Program-made: the position numbers and the translations under genes
Shown here: positions 17,519 through 27,026 of the stretch, piece by piece
How positions within the stretch are numbered: the stretch's first letter is position 1
Layout: every line of letters starts with the position of its first letter
Source of the DNA: JBGSMX01 sp963790405
Lineage (GTDB): Bacteria; Actinomycetota; Coriobacteriia; Anaerosomatales; JAGXFU01
Direction of reading: 5' to 3'
Assembly (NCBI GenBank): GCA_963790405.1
Contig: CAWBOJ010000003.1
Coordinates: 620,001 to 684,000, forward strand
Length of the DNA stretch: 64,000 nucleotides
The notes under the pieces: model-generated
Databases searched by the model: none
The model's input: only the letters and a program-made list of their open reading frames with translations
Told to the model about the DNA's origin: nothing

Positions 17519-18979
17519 ATGCCACGTATCCCCCGATGCATGAGCACGCAGCATCCGGACAACGCTACCGTCCCGTTCTTCGCCACCTCGTCCGTGCTCT
17601 CCGGCGAAGACGAGATACGTGAGGCGTTCTACGCCTACTCGCATCTCGGGTGCGACGAGCAGATGTGGGATGCCGAGGGCAAGGAGATCGACACCTACGT
17701 CGTCAAGAAGCTGCTCTCGTTCTATCCGGAGTACTTCCATGAGAACGTTCTCGGCGAAGACCTGCGGCTGACGTTGCGCGTGCCCAACCCGACCGTGGAG
17801 ACCACAGAAGCGAAGGTCCTGCTCGAGACGCTGGAGAGCATACCGCGGTCCTACGATGCCGCCCGGCTGTTCTACGGTCGCGACGTTGCACCGATCTTCG
17901 AGGTCATCTTGCCGATGACGACCTCGGCGCGCTGCATCAACCGGATCTACCGCTACTACGCGGACCACATCGTCGGGCGTCAGCACGCCAGCTTCGGCGA
18001 TGACGACATCACTATCGCCGAGTGGATCGGCGAGTTTCGCCCCGAGCGCGTCGACGTCATTCCGCTGTTCGAAGACGTGCCGGTCATGTTGCGTGCGGCA
18101 GATATCGTCGAGGAGTACCTCCGCGACAAAGACATCGCCGACCAACGCGTGTTCCTGGCGCGCTCCGATACCGCTATGAACTACGGCCTCGTGTCCGCGG
18201 CACTGTCGAACAAGATCGCACTCGCGGGTTTCGGTGAGTTGTCCGCTCGCACGGGTGTGAGGCTGCACCCGATGCTTGGAATGGGCTCTGCTCCGTTCCG
18301 CGGCGGTCTGTCGCCGGTGACGGCCGAGCGGGTAGGCAGGGAGTACCCGAGCGTCGTGACGTTCAGCATCCAGTCGGCGTTCAAGTACGACTACCCCGCC
18401 GACCAGGTGAAGGCCGCGTGCGAGCACCTGAAGCAGCGCGACATCGGAGCCCCCACGCCGGTCGATGTCGAGCGCGCATTGCCGATCATCGAGCGCTACA
18501 GCGAAGCGTACCGGCAACGCATCGTCGAGCTGGCGCCGCACATCAATCGCATGGCGAAGTATGTGCCCGCGCGCAGAGCCCGCAAGCTGCACATCGGACT
18601 ATTCGGCTACGCCCGCGAACTCGGCGACGTGACGTTGCCGCGCGCGATCTCGTTCACCTGCTCGCTCTACTCCCTCGGCCTGCCTCCGGAACTCATCGGC
18701 TTTGAATCGCTGACGGACAGCGACCTCGCCCTAGTGCACGAGGTCTATCCTTCCTTCGAGGCGAAGATCAGCGAGGCATTGTGCTTCACCGACTTCGATG
18801 GACCGCTGATGACGGATTCGCTGCGAAACGCGCTTGACCGTGCCGGGTTCGACTACTCGGCGAATACAGGGCACCTGGATCTCGTGCGCAAGATGCAGCA
18901 GGCACTTCGCGACGAAGCGACCACGCAGTTGAGCGAGCTTGTGGCCCAAGCAGCGCTCCTCAGGCGCTTCCTTGGGTAG
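17519..18979 (+). CDS. ppcA: Archaeal-type phosphoenolpyruvate carboxylase
   Basis: 486 residues, intact. It opens with IPRCMSTQHPDN, the signature of the short archaeal-type PEP carboxylase (about 480-520 residues against about 900 for the common bacterial enzyme). Conserved blocks such as HLGCDEQMWDAEGKEIDTYV, FEVILPMTTSA and GMGSAPFRGG, the last with the catalytic glycine/arginine region, are present. It converts PEP and bicarbonate to oxaloacetate, an anaplerotic step linking to enolase and pyruvate kinase near 50-55 kb. ATG 17519 follows CAGGAGATCAC. It is the first core gene after the cassette block and shows normal codon use. Confidence 0.93.
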   Translation: MPRIPRCMSTQHPDNATVPFFATSSVLSGEDEIREAFYAYSHLGCDEQMWDAEGKEIDTYVVKKLLSFYPEYFHENVLGEDLRLTLRVPNPTVETTEAKVLLETLESIPRSYDAARLFYGRDVAPIFEVILPMTTSARCINRIYRYYADHIVGRQHASFGDDDITIAEWIGEFRPERVDVIPLFEDVPVMLRAADIVEEYLRDKDIADQRVFLARSDTAMNYGLVSAALSNKIALAGFGELSARTGVRLHPMLGMGSAPFRGGLSPVTAERVGREYPSVVTFSIQSAFKYDYPADQVKAACEHLKQRDIGAPTPVDVERALPIIERYSEAYRQRIVELAPHINRMAKYVPARRARKLHIGLFGYARELGDVTLPRAISFTCSLYSLGLPPELIGFESLTDSDLALVHEVYPSFEAKISEALCFTDFDGPLMTDSLRNALDRAGFDYSANTGHLDLVRKMQQALRDEATTQLSELVAQAALLRRFLG

Positions 18980-19003
18980 TCACGTTCTCAAGTCCGGAAG
19001 CAG

Positions 19004-19816
19004 CTAGGACGGCAGCAGCTCTTTCATCTGCTTGTAGATGATCGAGGCTGCCCGCTGTGGCGACAGACGAGACAGCCGGTCCAGCATCTTGGCGTCCGAT
19101 CCCACCATCACCCGGTAGGCGTTCTTCTCCATGCCGTCGAGGATCATCCGAGCCGCTGCATCCGGTTCGGTCATCTTGATCTTCGACGCGCTCGCTTCCA
19201 TTTCGGCGCCATCCGGAGCGCCCACGCCGGAGTTCTTGGAGATATCGGTGTGTATCGCGCCCGGGAAGACGAGCGTCACATCGACGCTGGTGTCTGTGAG
19301 CTCGGAGTGAAGACCCTCGGTGAACAGCATCACGGCAGCTTTGGTGGCGCCGTACATCGTCTGACCAGGTACCGGCACGAATCCACCCATGCTCGAGACG
19401 TTCACGATGTGCGCCTCGGGACGCTTGAGAAGCACCGGCAGGAACGCCTTGACCATGTTGATCGGACCCCAGTAGTTCACGTTGGTGATGCGCTCGATGG
19501 CGTCGTATTCCAGGTCGTTGAAGCGCACGAACGGCTGAATGATGCCCGCGCAGTTGATCAGGCCATCCACCTGGCCGTGCGCCGCGATGATCGCTTCGGG
19601 GAGTGCGCCGACGGCTTCCCTGTCCGAGACGTTCACGACGTGGGTCGAAACCCGGTCCTTCTTCGACCCGGCGAGCTCGAGCGTCTCTTTCAGCCCCGCC
19701 TCGCTGATGTCGAGGGCCGCAACGCGGGCACCCCTGTTCAGGAGCTCCAGCACCAGTTCTCGCCCGATGCCGTTGCCGCCACCGGTAACCGCCACGGTCT
19801 TCCCTTGTGCGCGCAT
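19004..19816 (-). CDS. Short-chain dehydrogenase/reductase
   Basis: About 270 residues with the classical SDR features: nucleotide motif TGGGNGIG, an INCAG element, the NVNYWG region, catalytic Ser in IVNVSSMGG and Tyr/Lys in YGATKAA. The hydrophobic tail near residues 240-270 and the sequence around DGMEKNAYRVMVGSDAKMLD are typical of SDRs acting on lipid or acyl substrates. The start at 19816 (MRAQGK) is preferred because GGGGACACG precedes it; a longer in-frame ATG exists at 19846. NAD(P)-dependent oxidoreductase; substrate unknown. It is convergent with the PEP carboxylase gene. Confidence 0.9.
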   Translation of the reverse strand: MRAQGKTVAVTGGGNGIGRELVLELLNRGARVAALDISEAGLKETLELAGSKKDRVSTHVVNVSDREAVGALPEAIIAAHGQVDGLINCAGIIQPFVRFNDLEYDAIERITNVNYWGPINMVKAFLPVLLKRPEAHIVNVSSMGGFVPVPGQTMYGATKAAVMLFTEGLHSELTDTSVDVTLVFPGAIHTDISKNSGVGAPDGAEMEASASKIKMTEPDAAARMILDGMEKNAYRVMVGSDAKMLDRLSRLSPQRAASIIYKQMKELLPS

Positions 19817-19997
19817 CGTGTCCCCTGTCTCCCCGGCCCGACTCATATGCTGTCAGATCATGGTACTACGCAGCGGGGAGACGGTGTCCGCATCAGCGAC
19901 CGGGCGAACTCGCGCTTCTGGCAGAAGATGCGCGCAGGGTGTCGCATAATGGAAGCGCAAGCTCGCAGACGACCATGTTGTATTTCGAGGAAGCGTC

Positions 19998-21224
19998 ATG
20001 GGGCACAGGGTTCTGTATGTGAGTGGCTCGCGTCGGCCTGGGACATGTGACCCGGGATCTTGCTGTCGCGCGCGAGCTGCGCAGCATGTGCCCCACGATC
20101 GAGATCGAGTGGATTGCCGGCTCACCGGCAAGTGACGTGCTGATCGAAGCGGGCGAGACGCTCGCGCCCCGCCAGTCGGAGTACCGTGGCGAGACCGACG
20201 TTGCAGAGATGGTGTCGCGCAATGGCAGTCTCAGTCTCACCGCATACGTCTACCGAGCCCTGGTCGCCTGGTTTCACAATGCGCGCTTGATCGGCGACGT
20301 TGCATCCCGCGGCGAATACGACGTCATCGTCGGGCAACGAGACCTACGAGATTCCCGTCTCCAACTTCTTCGGCATGCACGTGCTTCCGCCCATCCCGTT
20401 TGTGATGATGTACGACTTCTGGGGCATGGAGGTCACGTCCGGCAGCGCTCTCGAGCATCTCGGCGCGTGGATGCTCAACCTTGTGTGGTCGCAGGAATGG
20501 CGGGTGACTACACGCGGGCGAAACGCAGCCATCTTCTTCGGCGAGATCGAGGACGTGCTCGACACGTCGGTTCGGTGCCCTGCTGCCCAACCGTCGCCGA
20601 TACGCTCAGAAGCACGTCGAGTTCGTGGGCTACCCGGTGTGCTTCGACACCGAGAGCATGCCGCCGAGAGACGCCTTGCGCCAGGAGCTCGGCTACGGCG
20701 AGGAACCGGTAGTCGTCTGCACGGTGGGCGGCACGTCGATCGGGCGCGATCTGCTCGAACTGTGCGGGCGAGCCTACCCGCTCGTCGCGAACCGCATCCC
20801 CGGCCTGCGGATGATCGTCGTCGCGGGGCCGCGCATCGACCCGAAGTCGCTCGATCTCCCCGAGCAGGTCGAATGCTACGGCATGGTCGACGAGCTGTGG
20901 CGTCACCTGGCTGCGTGCGACCTAGGGATCGTGCAGGGCGGCGGAACCACGACGCTCGAGCTGGAAGTCTTGCGTGTGCCGTTCCTGTTCTTCCCGATCG
21001 AGAACCAGTCAGAGCAAGAGGTCACCGTCGCAAGCCGTCTGGCCCGGCACGGCGCCGGAGTGCGGATGCGCCTGTCGTCGACGAGTGCCGAGCAGCTGGC
21101 CGATGCGATCGTGGACAACCTTGGTGCCGAGGTGTCCTATCCGCCGATACCGGCCGACGCAGCGCGTCGTGCGGCCAGGCGCGTGCTGGAGCGTGCCGGG
21201 ATTACCGCAGAGGGCGCCACCTGA
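19998..21224 (+). CDS. GT28/MurG-like glycosyltransferase (frame-broken)
   Basis: About 405 residues after repair. The N-terminus MGHRVLYVSG-RVGLGHVTRDLA is the typical glycine/His donor-side loop of GT28 enzymes. The C-terminal half includes VVCTVGGTSIGRDLLELC, QVECYGMVDELWRHLAACD, the nucleotide-sugar motif QGGGTTTLELEVLRVPFLFF and ENQSEQEV. Breaks lie near 20030, 20336 (drop one C to read VGNETYEIP) and 20575. GAGGAA precedes ATG 19998. It transfers a sugar from an NDP donor to an unknown acceptor, perhaps a lipid or antibiotic-like molecule. Confidence 0.83.
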
Positions 21225-21230
21225 CAGCGT

Positions 21231-21719
21231 CTACCGTCGGGCCCAGCGCCAGACACCGGCTACCGGGTTCCACGCGGGCACTCGTTCCATGTAGTCGCGG
21301 TATGCGTCGCCGAATTTGTCGATGTTCATCGCGTCAACCTTGCTGAAGTCCTGGACGTACAGCGCGATTGAGACGACGCCCAGTGCGACCACGAGCCAGC
21401 TTTGCACGATGAGCATGAGTGCGACGCTGAACATCGGCCATGAGATGAACTGTGGATGTCGCACGATCGCGTATATCCCCGTGTCGACAAGCACGGTCGT
21501 CTTGACGTAGCTCTCGCCCTTGGCAACGCCACCCTGCCGCTTGAACTGGATGATGGGGACCCACGAGAAGATGACTCCCACCGACCACAGTGCGACTCCC
21601 AGCAAAGCGAGCCATCTCACCTCGCCGGATCCGTTGACGATCCAGAGCACGACCTGCGCCACGGTCAGTACGCTGCCCGCCGTGGATGCCCAGTACTCTT
21701 TCCATTGCCAGTCGCGCAT
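21231..21719 (-). CDS. ICMT/PEMT-like membrane methyltransferase
   Basis: 162 residues with four hydrophobic segments. The C-terminal half holds the diagnostic phrase GIYAIVRHPQFISWP, followed by FSKVDAMNIDKFGDAYRDY and RVPAWNP, as in isoprenylcysteine carboxyl methyltransferase-like and phospholipid methyltransferase-like proteins. ATG 21719 is preceded by AAGGA eight bases upstream. The substrate in bacteria is usually unknown (lipids or small thiols or amines). It converges with the glycosyltransferase, leaving only six bases between stops. Confidence 0.85.
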   Translation of the reverse strand: MRDWQWKEYWASTAGSVLTVAQVVLWIVNGSGEVRWLALLGVALWSVGVIFSWVPIIQFKRQGGVAKGESYVKTTVLVDTGIYAIVRHPQFISWPMFSVALMLIVQSWLVVALGVVSIALYVQDFSKVDAMNIDKFGDAYRDYMERVPAWNPVAGVWRWARR

Positions 21720-21925
21720 CAGCCGATCCTTCGCGCGTCTCGGTGAGTCTCCGGGGTAGGAATGCCCACGGTAGGCAGTCTCGAAACACTGCAGGGGTAG
21801 CCAGCTTGCGCTCTGAGCAGACGGCGGGAGCGCTAGAATCAGGTGAGCGCTTGAGCGTTTCGAGGCGCAAGCACGCAAGGCCGGGCCGGCGATCGGAATC
21901 AGCCACAGAACGAACGGAGGCAGAC

Positions 21926-22825
21926 ATGGCGACCGTCACGCGCGACATAGGAATGGGCTGCAAGCGCGGGATCGTGGTCCAGCTGATCTCTGTGGCAATC
22001 GGCCTTCCCCTGGGGCTGTGCGGGGTCGGGACGACCCTTTGGCTCGTGACCACGTTCGACTTCTCACCCGGGGTCCTCGTCGTCGTGGCGCTTCTGTGGC
22101 TGACGCCGCTGCTCATCGGGGTCGCGTTCCTTTTCGGTACGGCCAAGCACCGCGCCTCGAAGCTGGATGCGCTGTTCGTGCCCCTGGGGCTTGAGGGCAC
22201 GGCCTACATGTCGTTCTTTCGCCAGTACCACGGCACCGTATACGGACGGCAGACGGACGTGTATCTGTGGCGCGGACCGTTTCTCCAAATCGAGATCGAA
22301 ACGCCGTTACGCACGCGCTTCGGCATCACCGAGCATCAGACCGACACGACCTTCTTCGCGGACCTGGCCGGCAAGACACCTCTGGCTCTGGCCGATCCGG
22401 AGCTCGCCGCTCTGAGCGTCTTCCCGCTCGACGAGACATGGACCCGCGCATTGCTCGCCGATTCCTCGGCAACAGGAGCTTTGCGTCGTCTCACGCAGCT
22501 GGGCAGCACGGTATTCACCCGACAGCAGGTGATTCTGAGGCCCGGCACGCTCTTCCTGCTGCTCAGCGGCAACCGGAGGATGTTCGGGATCGACATCACG
22601 GCCGAGCAGGCCAAGCTGTGGGTCGACGACCTCATTCGCGTGGTGCAGGCGGCCGAAGCGCTGCCCGCGCCGCAGATAACAGAGGAACTTTCATCGGCCG
22701 AGCAGTTCGCGCAGAGGCTGCGCAGTCGGAATCCCTACTCCGCGCTGTGGGTCGGGCTGGGGATATTCGGCTTCTTCGTCGTCATAGCCATCATCATCTT
22801 CGTTGCGGTGTTCGCGCTCACCTGA
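21926..22825 (+). CDS. Membrane protein of unknown function
   Basis: 299 residues, intact, with GGAGGCAGAC before ATG 21926. There are two helices near the N-terminus (residues 15-70), a soluble middle region of about 190 residues, and one helix at the C-terminus (residues 275-298). The middle includes FFRQYHGTVYGRQTDVYLWR and EIETPLRTRFGI, reminiscent of DUF3137-like sensors, but I see no catalytic motif. It is separate from neighbours by more than 70 bases on both sides. Confidence 0.7.
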   Translation: MATVTRDIGMGCKRGIVVQLISVAIGLPLGLCGVGTTLWLVTTFDFSPGVLVVVALLWLTPLLIGVAFLFGTAKHRASKLDALFVPLGLEGTAYMSFFRQYHGTVYGRQTDVYLWRGPFLQIEIETPLRTRFGITEHQTDTTFFADLAGKTPLALADPELAALSVFPLDETWTRALLADSSATGALRRLTQLGSTVFTRQQVILRPGTLFLLLSGNRRMFGIDITAEQAKLWVDDLIRVVQAAEALPAPQITEELSSAEQFAQRLRSRNPYSALWVGLGIFGFFVVIAIIIFVAVFALT

Positions 22826-22899
22826 CCCTCGCGTCGAGTTGGCGTCGCGGTCCACTCAGGCGGTCTCGGTTCGGGTACTCTGATTGCGGGGGGACGACC

Positions 22900-23828
22900 A
22901 TGCAAACCACTGCACTGCCTGAGTGCTATCCATTCCGCTCGGCCGAGGCTCGCGATCGCTACCTGGCGCACTACGACGAGCGGGCCGAGTCATGGCCGGT
23001 CGCCTCGGAGACCAGGATGGTCCACACGGACCACGGCCAGACGTTCGTACGGATCAGCGGGCCCGTCGATGGACCACCGCTGGTCCTGTTCCCGGGCATA
23101 TGGTCCGACTCGCTGATGTGGCCGACCGCGATGACCGAGGCGTTTTCCCAGGCGTATCGCGTCTACGCGGTGGACAACGTCTACGACTTTGGGCGCAGTG
23201 TGAACGCTCGACCCAAGACGAGCGCCGCAGAGTACGTGGCGTGGCTCGACGGGCTGTTCGATGCACTAGGCCTCGACAACGGCATCAACATCGTGGGTTG
23301 CTCGCTCGGAGCCTGGATAGCTGCCGAGTACGTCCTCCACGCACCACAGCGCCTCGCGAAGGTGGTGTGGCTGTCGCCAGGCGGCATCGTACTGTCCCGG
23401 GCACTGGACGGGCCATGCCCGGCGCACTGCTCGCCGCAGCGTGCCTTCTGGTGCCGTCGCGGCGAACAGCCGGCGCACTCATGCACTGGCTCATGCCGGA
23501 CGCGGCGCACTCTGGTGGGCCTGCCCAGAGTGTCCTCGACGGCTACATCGACGAGATAGTGTTGGGGCTGCGGTCTTTCAGCGCACGTCCGCTCGCCAAG
23601 GATACGAACAGGAGGTTCAGCGACGCCGAACTCCGCGGTATCCGGGTGCCGATCCTCGTGGTCGCGGGCGAGCGCGAGAAGCTGTGCGCGGTCAACGCGG
23701 CCGTGTCGCGCCTTGCCGCCGTGGCACCTCAGATCGAGACGAAGGTCTTCCCGGACGCCGGTCACGATCTCATCCACTTGCATACGGAAGCACTCAGCGA
23801 GAGCGTGCTGGAGTTCCTCGGCGCGTAG
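22900..23828 (+). CDS. Alpha/beta-hydrolase (one frame break)
   Basis: About 309 residues after repair near 23400. Hydrolase features: LVLFPGIWSDSLMWP (oxyanion region), NIVGCSLGAWIAAEY (nucleophile elbow G-C-S-L-G), an acidic residue in VPILVVAGEREKL, and the catalytic His in DAGHDLIHLH. The N-terminus RYLAHYDERAESWPV is typical of the esterase/proline-iminopeptidase-like group with a short leader. ATG 22900 has a weak GGGGGGACG ribosome site. The substrate is unknown. Confidence 0.85.
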
Positions 23829-23990
23829 CCGGGCACACCGCATGCGTACAGACGCGCAGCGAGACCGCTTCGATGCAAACTCCTTCCTCGACGCTGGACC
23901 ACTGTCGTAGGTCTTCTCCGGATCTAGGCATTTGTGTGAGTGCGCGGTAGAGACAGCCGAAGATGAACCTGCGGCGTCACCTCGAGCGCG

Positions 23991-24843
23991 TCACACGGGT
24001 AGCAGCAGCGTGAAAGTCGAGCCCTGGCCTTCGACGGTGGTCACGCAGATTTCGCCGCCAAGCAGATGCGCCAAGTCCTGAGAGACGCCACACCCGACCG
24101 GTTCCCGGCTGCGGCGTCCACGGATCGCGCTCGCCGGTGAAACAGTCGACAGATGTGCTCGATGTCGCCGGAGGGATTCCAGGTCCGGTGTCGCTGACGA
24201 TGAACGCGATGCGTGCATCGTCGCGAATCTTGACTTCGATGGACACCTCACCCACCGTGGTGAACTTGATGGCGTTGCCAACTATGTTCGTGAGTATCTG
24301 TCTCAGTTTCTCCTTGTCGGTCACGACGACCATGCTCTTGCCCGGTGTCTCCGCGTGCAGCTCGAGGCCCTTCTCGGCGGCGAGTGGACGCACTGCGTCG
24401 GCGACATCCATGACGACCTCGACCGGGTCCAGTGGCAGGGGACGGATGTCTGTCGCACCGGCCTCTATCCTGGAGAGGTCGAGAATGTCGTTGACCAACT
24501 CGAGTAGTTGCTTGCCGGACTTCTGGATCATGCCGGCCTGTAGTGTCTGCTCGTCAGTGAGGGGGCCGACCATGCCGCCCGCGAGCATGCCCGCGAACCC
24601 GATGATTGAATTCAGGGGAGTGCGCAGTTCGTGGCTCATGTTGGCAAGGAACTGGCTCTTGGCGGCCGTGGCATCTTCAAGCTCAGCGTTGATCTCGGTC
24701 AGGCTGTCCAGTGCCTGCTCAAGCTCAGCGTTGGCCTCGCCGAGTTCGAGCGTGCGTGCCTCCACGAGCTCCTCGAGGTGGTCTCGATGCTGCTTGAGTT
24801 CCAGTTCGGCCAATCTGCGCTCGGTGATGTCGGTGAATCACGC
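23991..24843 (-). pseudogene. Histidine kinase, 5' end missing (HisKA-HATPase remnant)
   Basis: The coding frame begins abruptly at the end of a PAS/PAC domain (FTDITERRLAELELKQHR). It continues through a long coiled coil, HisKA (FLANMSHELRTPLNSIIGF, phospho-His near 24625) and HATPase (DTGPGIP), and ends GSTFTLLLPV at 23991 after a break near 24140. No sensor region or start codon precedes it: a UGA lies in frame at 24838-24840, another stop a few codons further out, and upstream DNA belongs to a gene on the other strand. The 5' part is therefore lost by deletion or misassembly. The kinase core motifs are intact. Confidence 0.75.
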
Positions 24844-24852
24844 CCTGAGTGA

Positions 24853-25272
24853 GTCGGCGGAGATTCAGCGTCGTCGCGGACGACTCCGGAGGCGCGTATC
24901 GCCGAGACGGGGCACGCGTACTCGCTCGCCGATTGGGGTCGCGAAGGCGACACCGCCGTCATAGCCGAGACCCACGACGGTCCCGTTGGGGCAGCGTGGT
25001 ACCGCTACTGGACCGATACGACCCACTCGTACGGCTACGTCGATGCCTCCACACCCGAGATAGGCATCGGCGTGACCCGCGAGTATCGCGGGCAAGGTAT
25101 CGGCCCGGCATTACTCGGCCAACTGCTTGATGCGGCGGAGAGCCAGGAGATCCGCGCTCTGAGTCTGAGCGTTGAGAAGGACAACCCCGCGCTGCGTCTG
25201 TACGAGCGATTCGGATTCACGCCGTTGGCAGAGGCGGACAACGCTGTGACGATGCTGAGGCGGTTCAAGTGA
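24853..25272 (+). pseudogene. GNAT N-acetyltransferase, 5' end missing
   Basis: The frame reads LADWGREGDTAVIAE, GPVGAAWYRY, the GNAT A-motif GIGVTREYRGQGIGPALL and LSLSVEKDNPALRLYERFGF, a full C-terminal two thirds of a GNAT domain. Relatives carry about 40 further residues at the N-terminus, including the first strand, but here the frame opens only at 24853 behind a stop, with no usable start codon. It meets the truncated kinase head to head, so one event probably removed both 5' ends. Confidence 0.7.
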
Positions 25273-25423
25273 CGGAGGCGTGACGAGGTACCCTGAGTCG
25301 TTCGGTCCACCACGCGCGCAGTAGGGGAGTATCGTGCTGGCTCTGGCCGTCTCGGGGAAGAAGTACTAGCTGGCGATTGTTGCGCGATCGACATGATCTG
25401 CAGGAGCAAAGGACTGGATTGTC

Positions 25424-26416
25424 GTGAGACTGCTGTTCATAGGTGGCACCGGCTTCATCAGCACGGCGGTCAGCCGGATGGCGATCAGCTGCGGGGCACG
25501 AGCTCTACGTGCTCAATCGCGGATCGCATGCTGCGGAGCTGCCCGGTGCGCATCAGCTGACCGCCGATGTACGTGATCCGCGCGCCGCGCGCGCCGCGCT
25601 GCGAGGACCTCGAGTTCGACGTCGTCGTCGACTGGATCGCTTTCACGCCGGACGACATCGAGCGCGATCTGGCGCTGTTTCGCGGCCGGGTCAGGCAGTA
25701 CGTCTTCATCAGCTCGGCCTCGGCGTATCAGAAGCCGCCGACGCACTACCTCATCACCGAGTCCACGCCGCTGTCCAACCCGTTCTGGGACTACTCGCGC
25801 GACAAGATCGCCTGCGAGCAGCGGCTGCTGCAGGCGTATCGCGACGAAGGCTTCCCGGTGACGATCGTGCGTCCTTCTCTGACGTACGACACGAACTTCC
25901 CGATCGCGATCGGTGGGTGGGGCTGTTACACGCTGGCCGATCGGCTGGAGCGCGGGCGGCCGATCATCGTGCACGGCGACGGCTCGTCGCTGTGGGTCGT
26001 GACGCACGCCGAGGATTTCGGGCGAGGGCTTCTCGGCCTGCTGGGAAACGAGCGGGCGGTGGGCGAGGCGTTCCACATCACCTCGGACGAGGTGCTGACG
26101 TGGAACCAGATCTACGCAGACGATCGCCGAGGCGCTGGGTGTCGAGGCCAATATCGTGCACATCCCGTCCGACTTCATCGCGCGGGTGGCGCCCGAGCTC
26201 GCCGGGAGCCTGCTGGGCGACAAGACGTGGAGCGCGGTGTTCGACAACAGCAAGATCAAGTCGTTCGTGCCTGGCTTCGAGGCGACGATTCCGTTCCAGG
26301 AGGGCATTCGCAGGACGGTGGCGTGGTTCGCGGCCGACGAGCGTCGCCGACGCGTAGACGAGGCCGTGAACGCGCAGATGGATGTCATTCTCGCGGCGTA
26401 TGCTGGGAAGTCGTGA
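25424..26416 (+). CDS. NAD-dependent epimerase/dehydratase-like protein (frame-broken)
   Basis: About 330 residues after repair. The Rossmann motif is FIGGTGFIS at the N-terminus (GTG 25424), then ELYVLNRGSH, DVVVDWIAFTPDD, YVFISSASAYQKP (SDR-extended Ser/Tyr region), YSRDKIACE with catalytic Y-x3-K, and VTIVRPSLTYD. Breaks lie near 25490, 25605 and 26122. The family (also called reductases of the NmrA/atypical extended group, including plant CSP41-like proteins) works on nucleotide sugars or binds RNA. The clear YxxxK suggests an active oxidoreductase or epimerase. It lies 40 bases upstream of an acetyltransferase. Confidence 0.83.
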
Positions 26417-26456
26417 GCCGGGCGCGCGGTCCGGCTGCGTTTTGAGGAGGAGCCTG

Positions 26457-27012
26457 GTGAACGAGCGAGAGAAGATGGTCCTCGGCGAGCCCTACGACGC
26501 GAGCGATCAGGAGTTGGTCGACGGGCGCATCCGTGCCCGGCGGCTCACGCAACGATTCGGCATGTTCGACCCGGCCGATGATGACGCGCGCACTACGCTG
26601 CTGCGCGAACTCCTCGGCGAGATGGGCGACGGCTCGTGGGTGGAGGCGCCTTTCTACTGCGACTACGGCACGCAGATCAGCATGGGTGCGCGAGTGTACG
26701 TGAACATGGACTGCGTCTTCCTGGATGCCGCACCCATCACGCTCGGTGATGACGTGCAGCTCGGTCCGGGTGTGCAGTTGCTCACATCGGACCACCCGCG
26801 GGATGCGGGGCAACGTGCCGGCGGGCTCGAGTCGGCCCATGCCATCACAATCGGAGAACGCGCGTGGCTCGGGGGTGGCGTGATCGTGTTGCCGGGAGTC
26901 GAGATCGGGCGCGACACGATCATCGGTGCGGGCAGCGTTGTGACGCGTTCGATTCGGGCCGGGAGTCACTGCAGCGGGCAATCCGTGTCGGGTGATTTCG
27001 GGCGCCGAGTAG
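26457..27012 (+). CDS. Maltose O-acetyltransferase-like hexapeptide acetyltransferase
   Basis: About 185 residues, left-handed beta-helix family. The N-terminal Mac domain is MVLGEPYDASDQELVDGRI, followed by FYCDYGTQISMGARVYVN, LTSDHP with the catalytic His, and repeating hexapeptides (ITIGERAWLGGGVIVLPGVE). A frame break near 26962 hides the usual end; after correction it reads VTAAGNPCRVISGAE and stops at 27012. GAGGAGG precedes GTG 26457. It transfers acetyl from acetyl-CoA to a sugar hydroxyl. Confidence 0.88.
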
Positions 27013-27026
27013 CGTCCCTGAAGAAG

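Noticed and set aside
24838..24840. In-frame UGA in the truncated histidine kinase as another selenocysteine codon
   Set aside because: It lies at a variable position just before FTDITER, with a further stop a few codons upstream, no start codon and no convincing hairpin; it marks the broken end of the gene.
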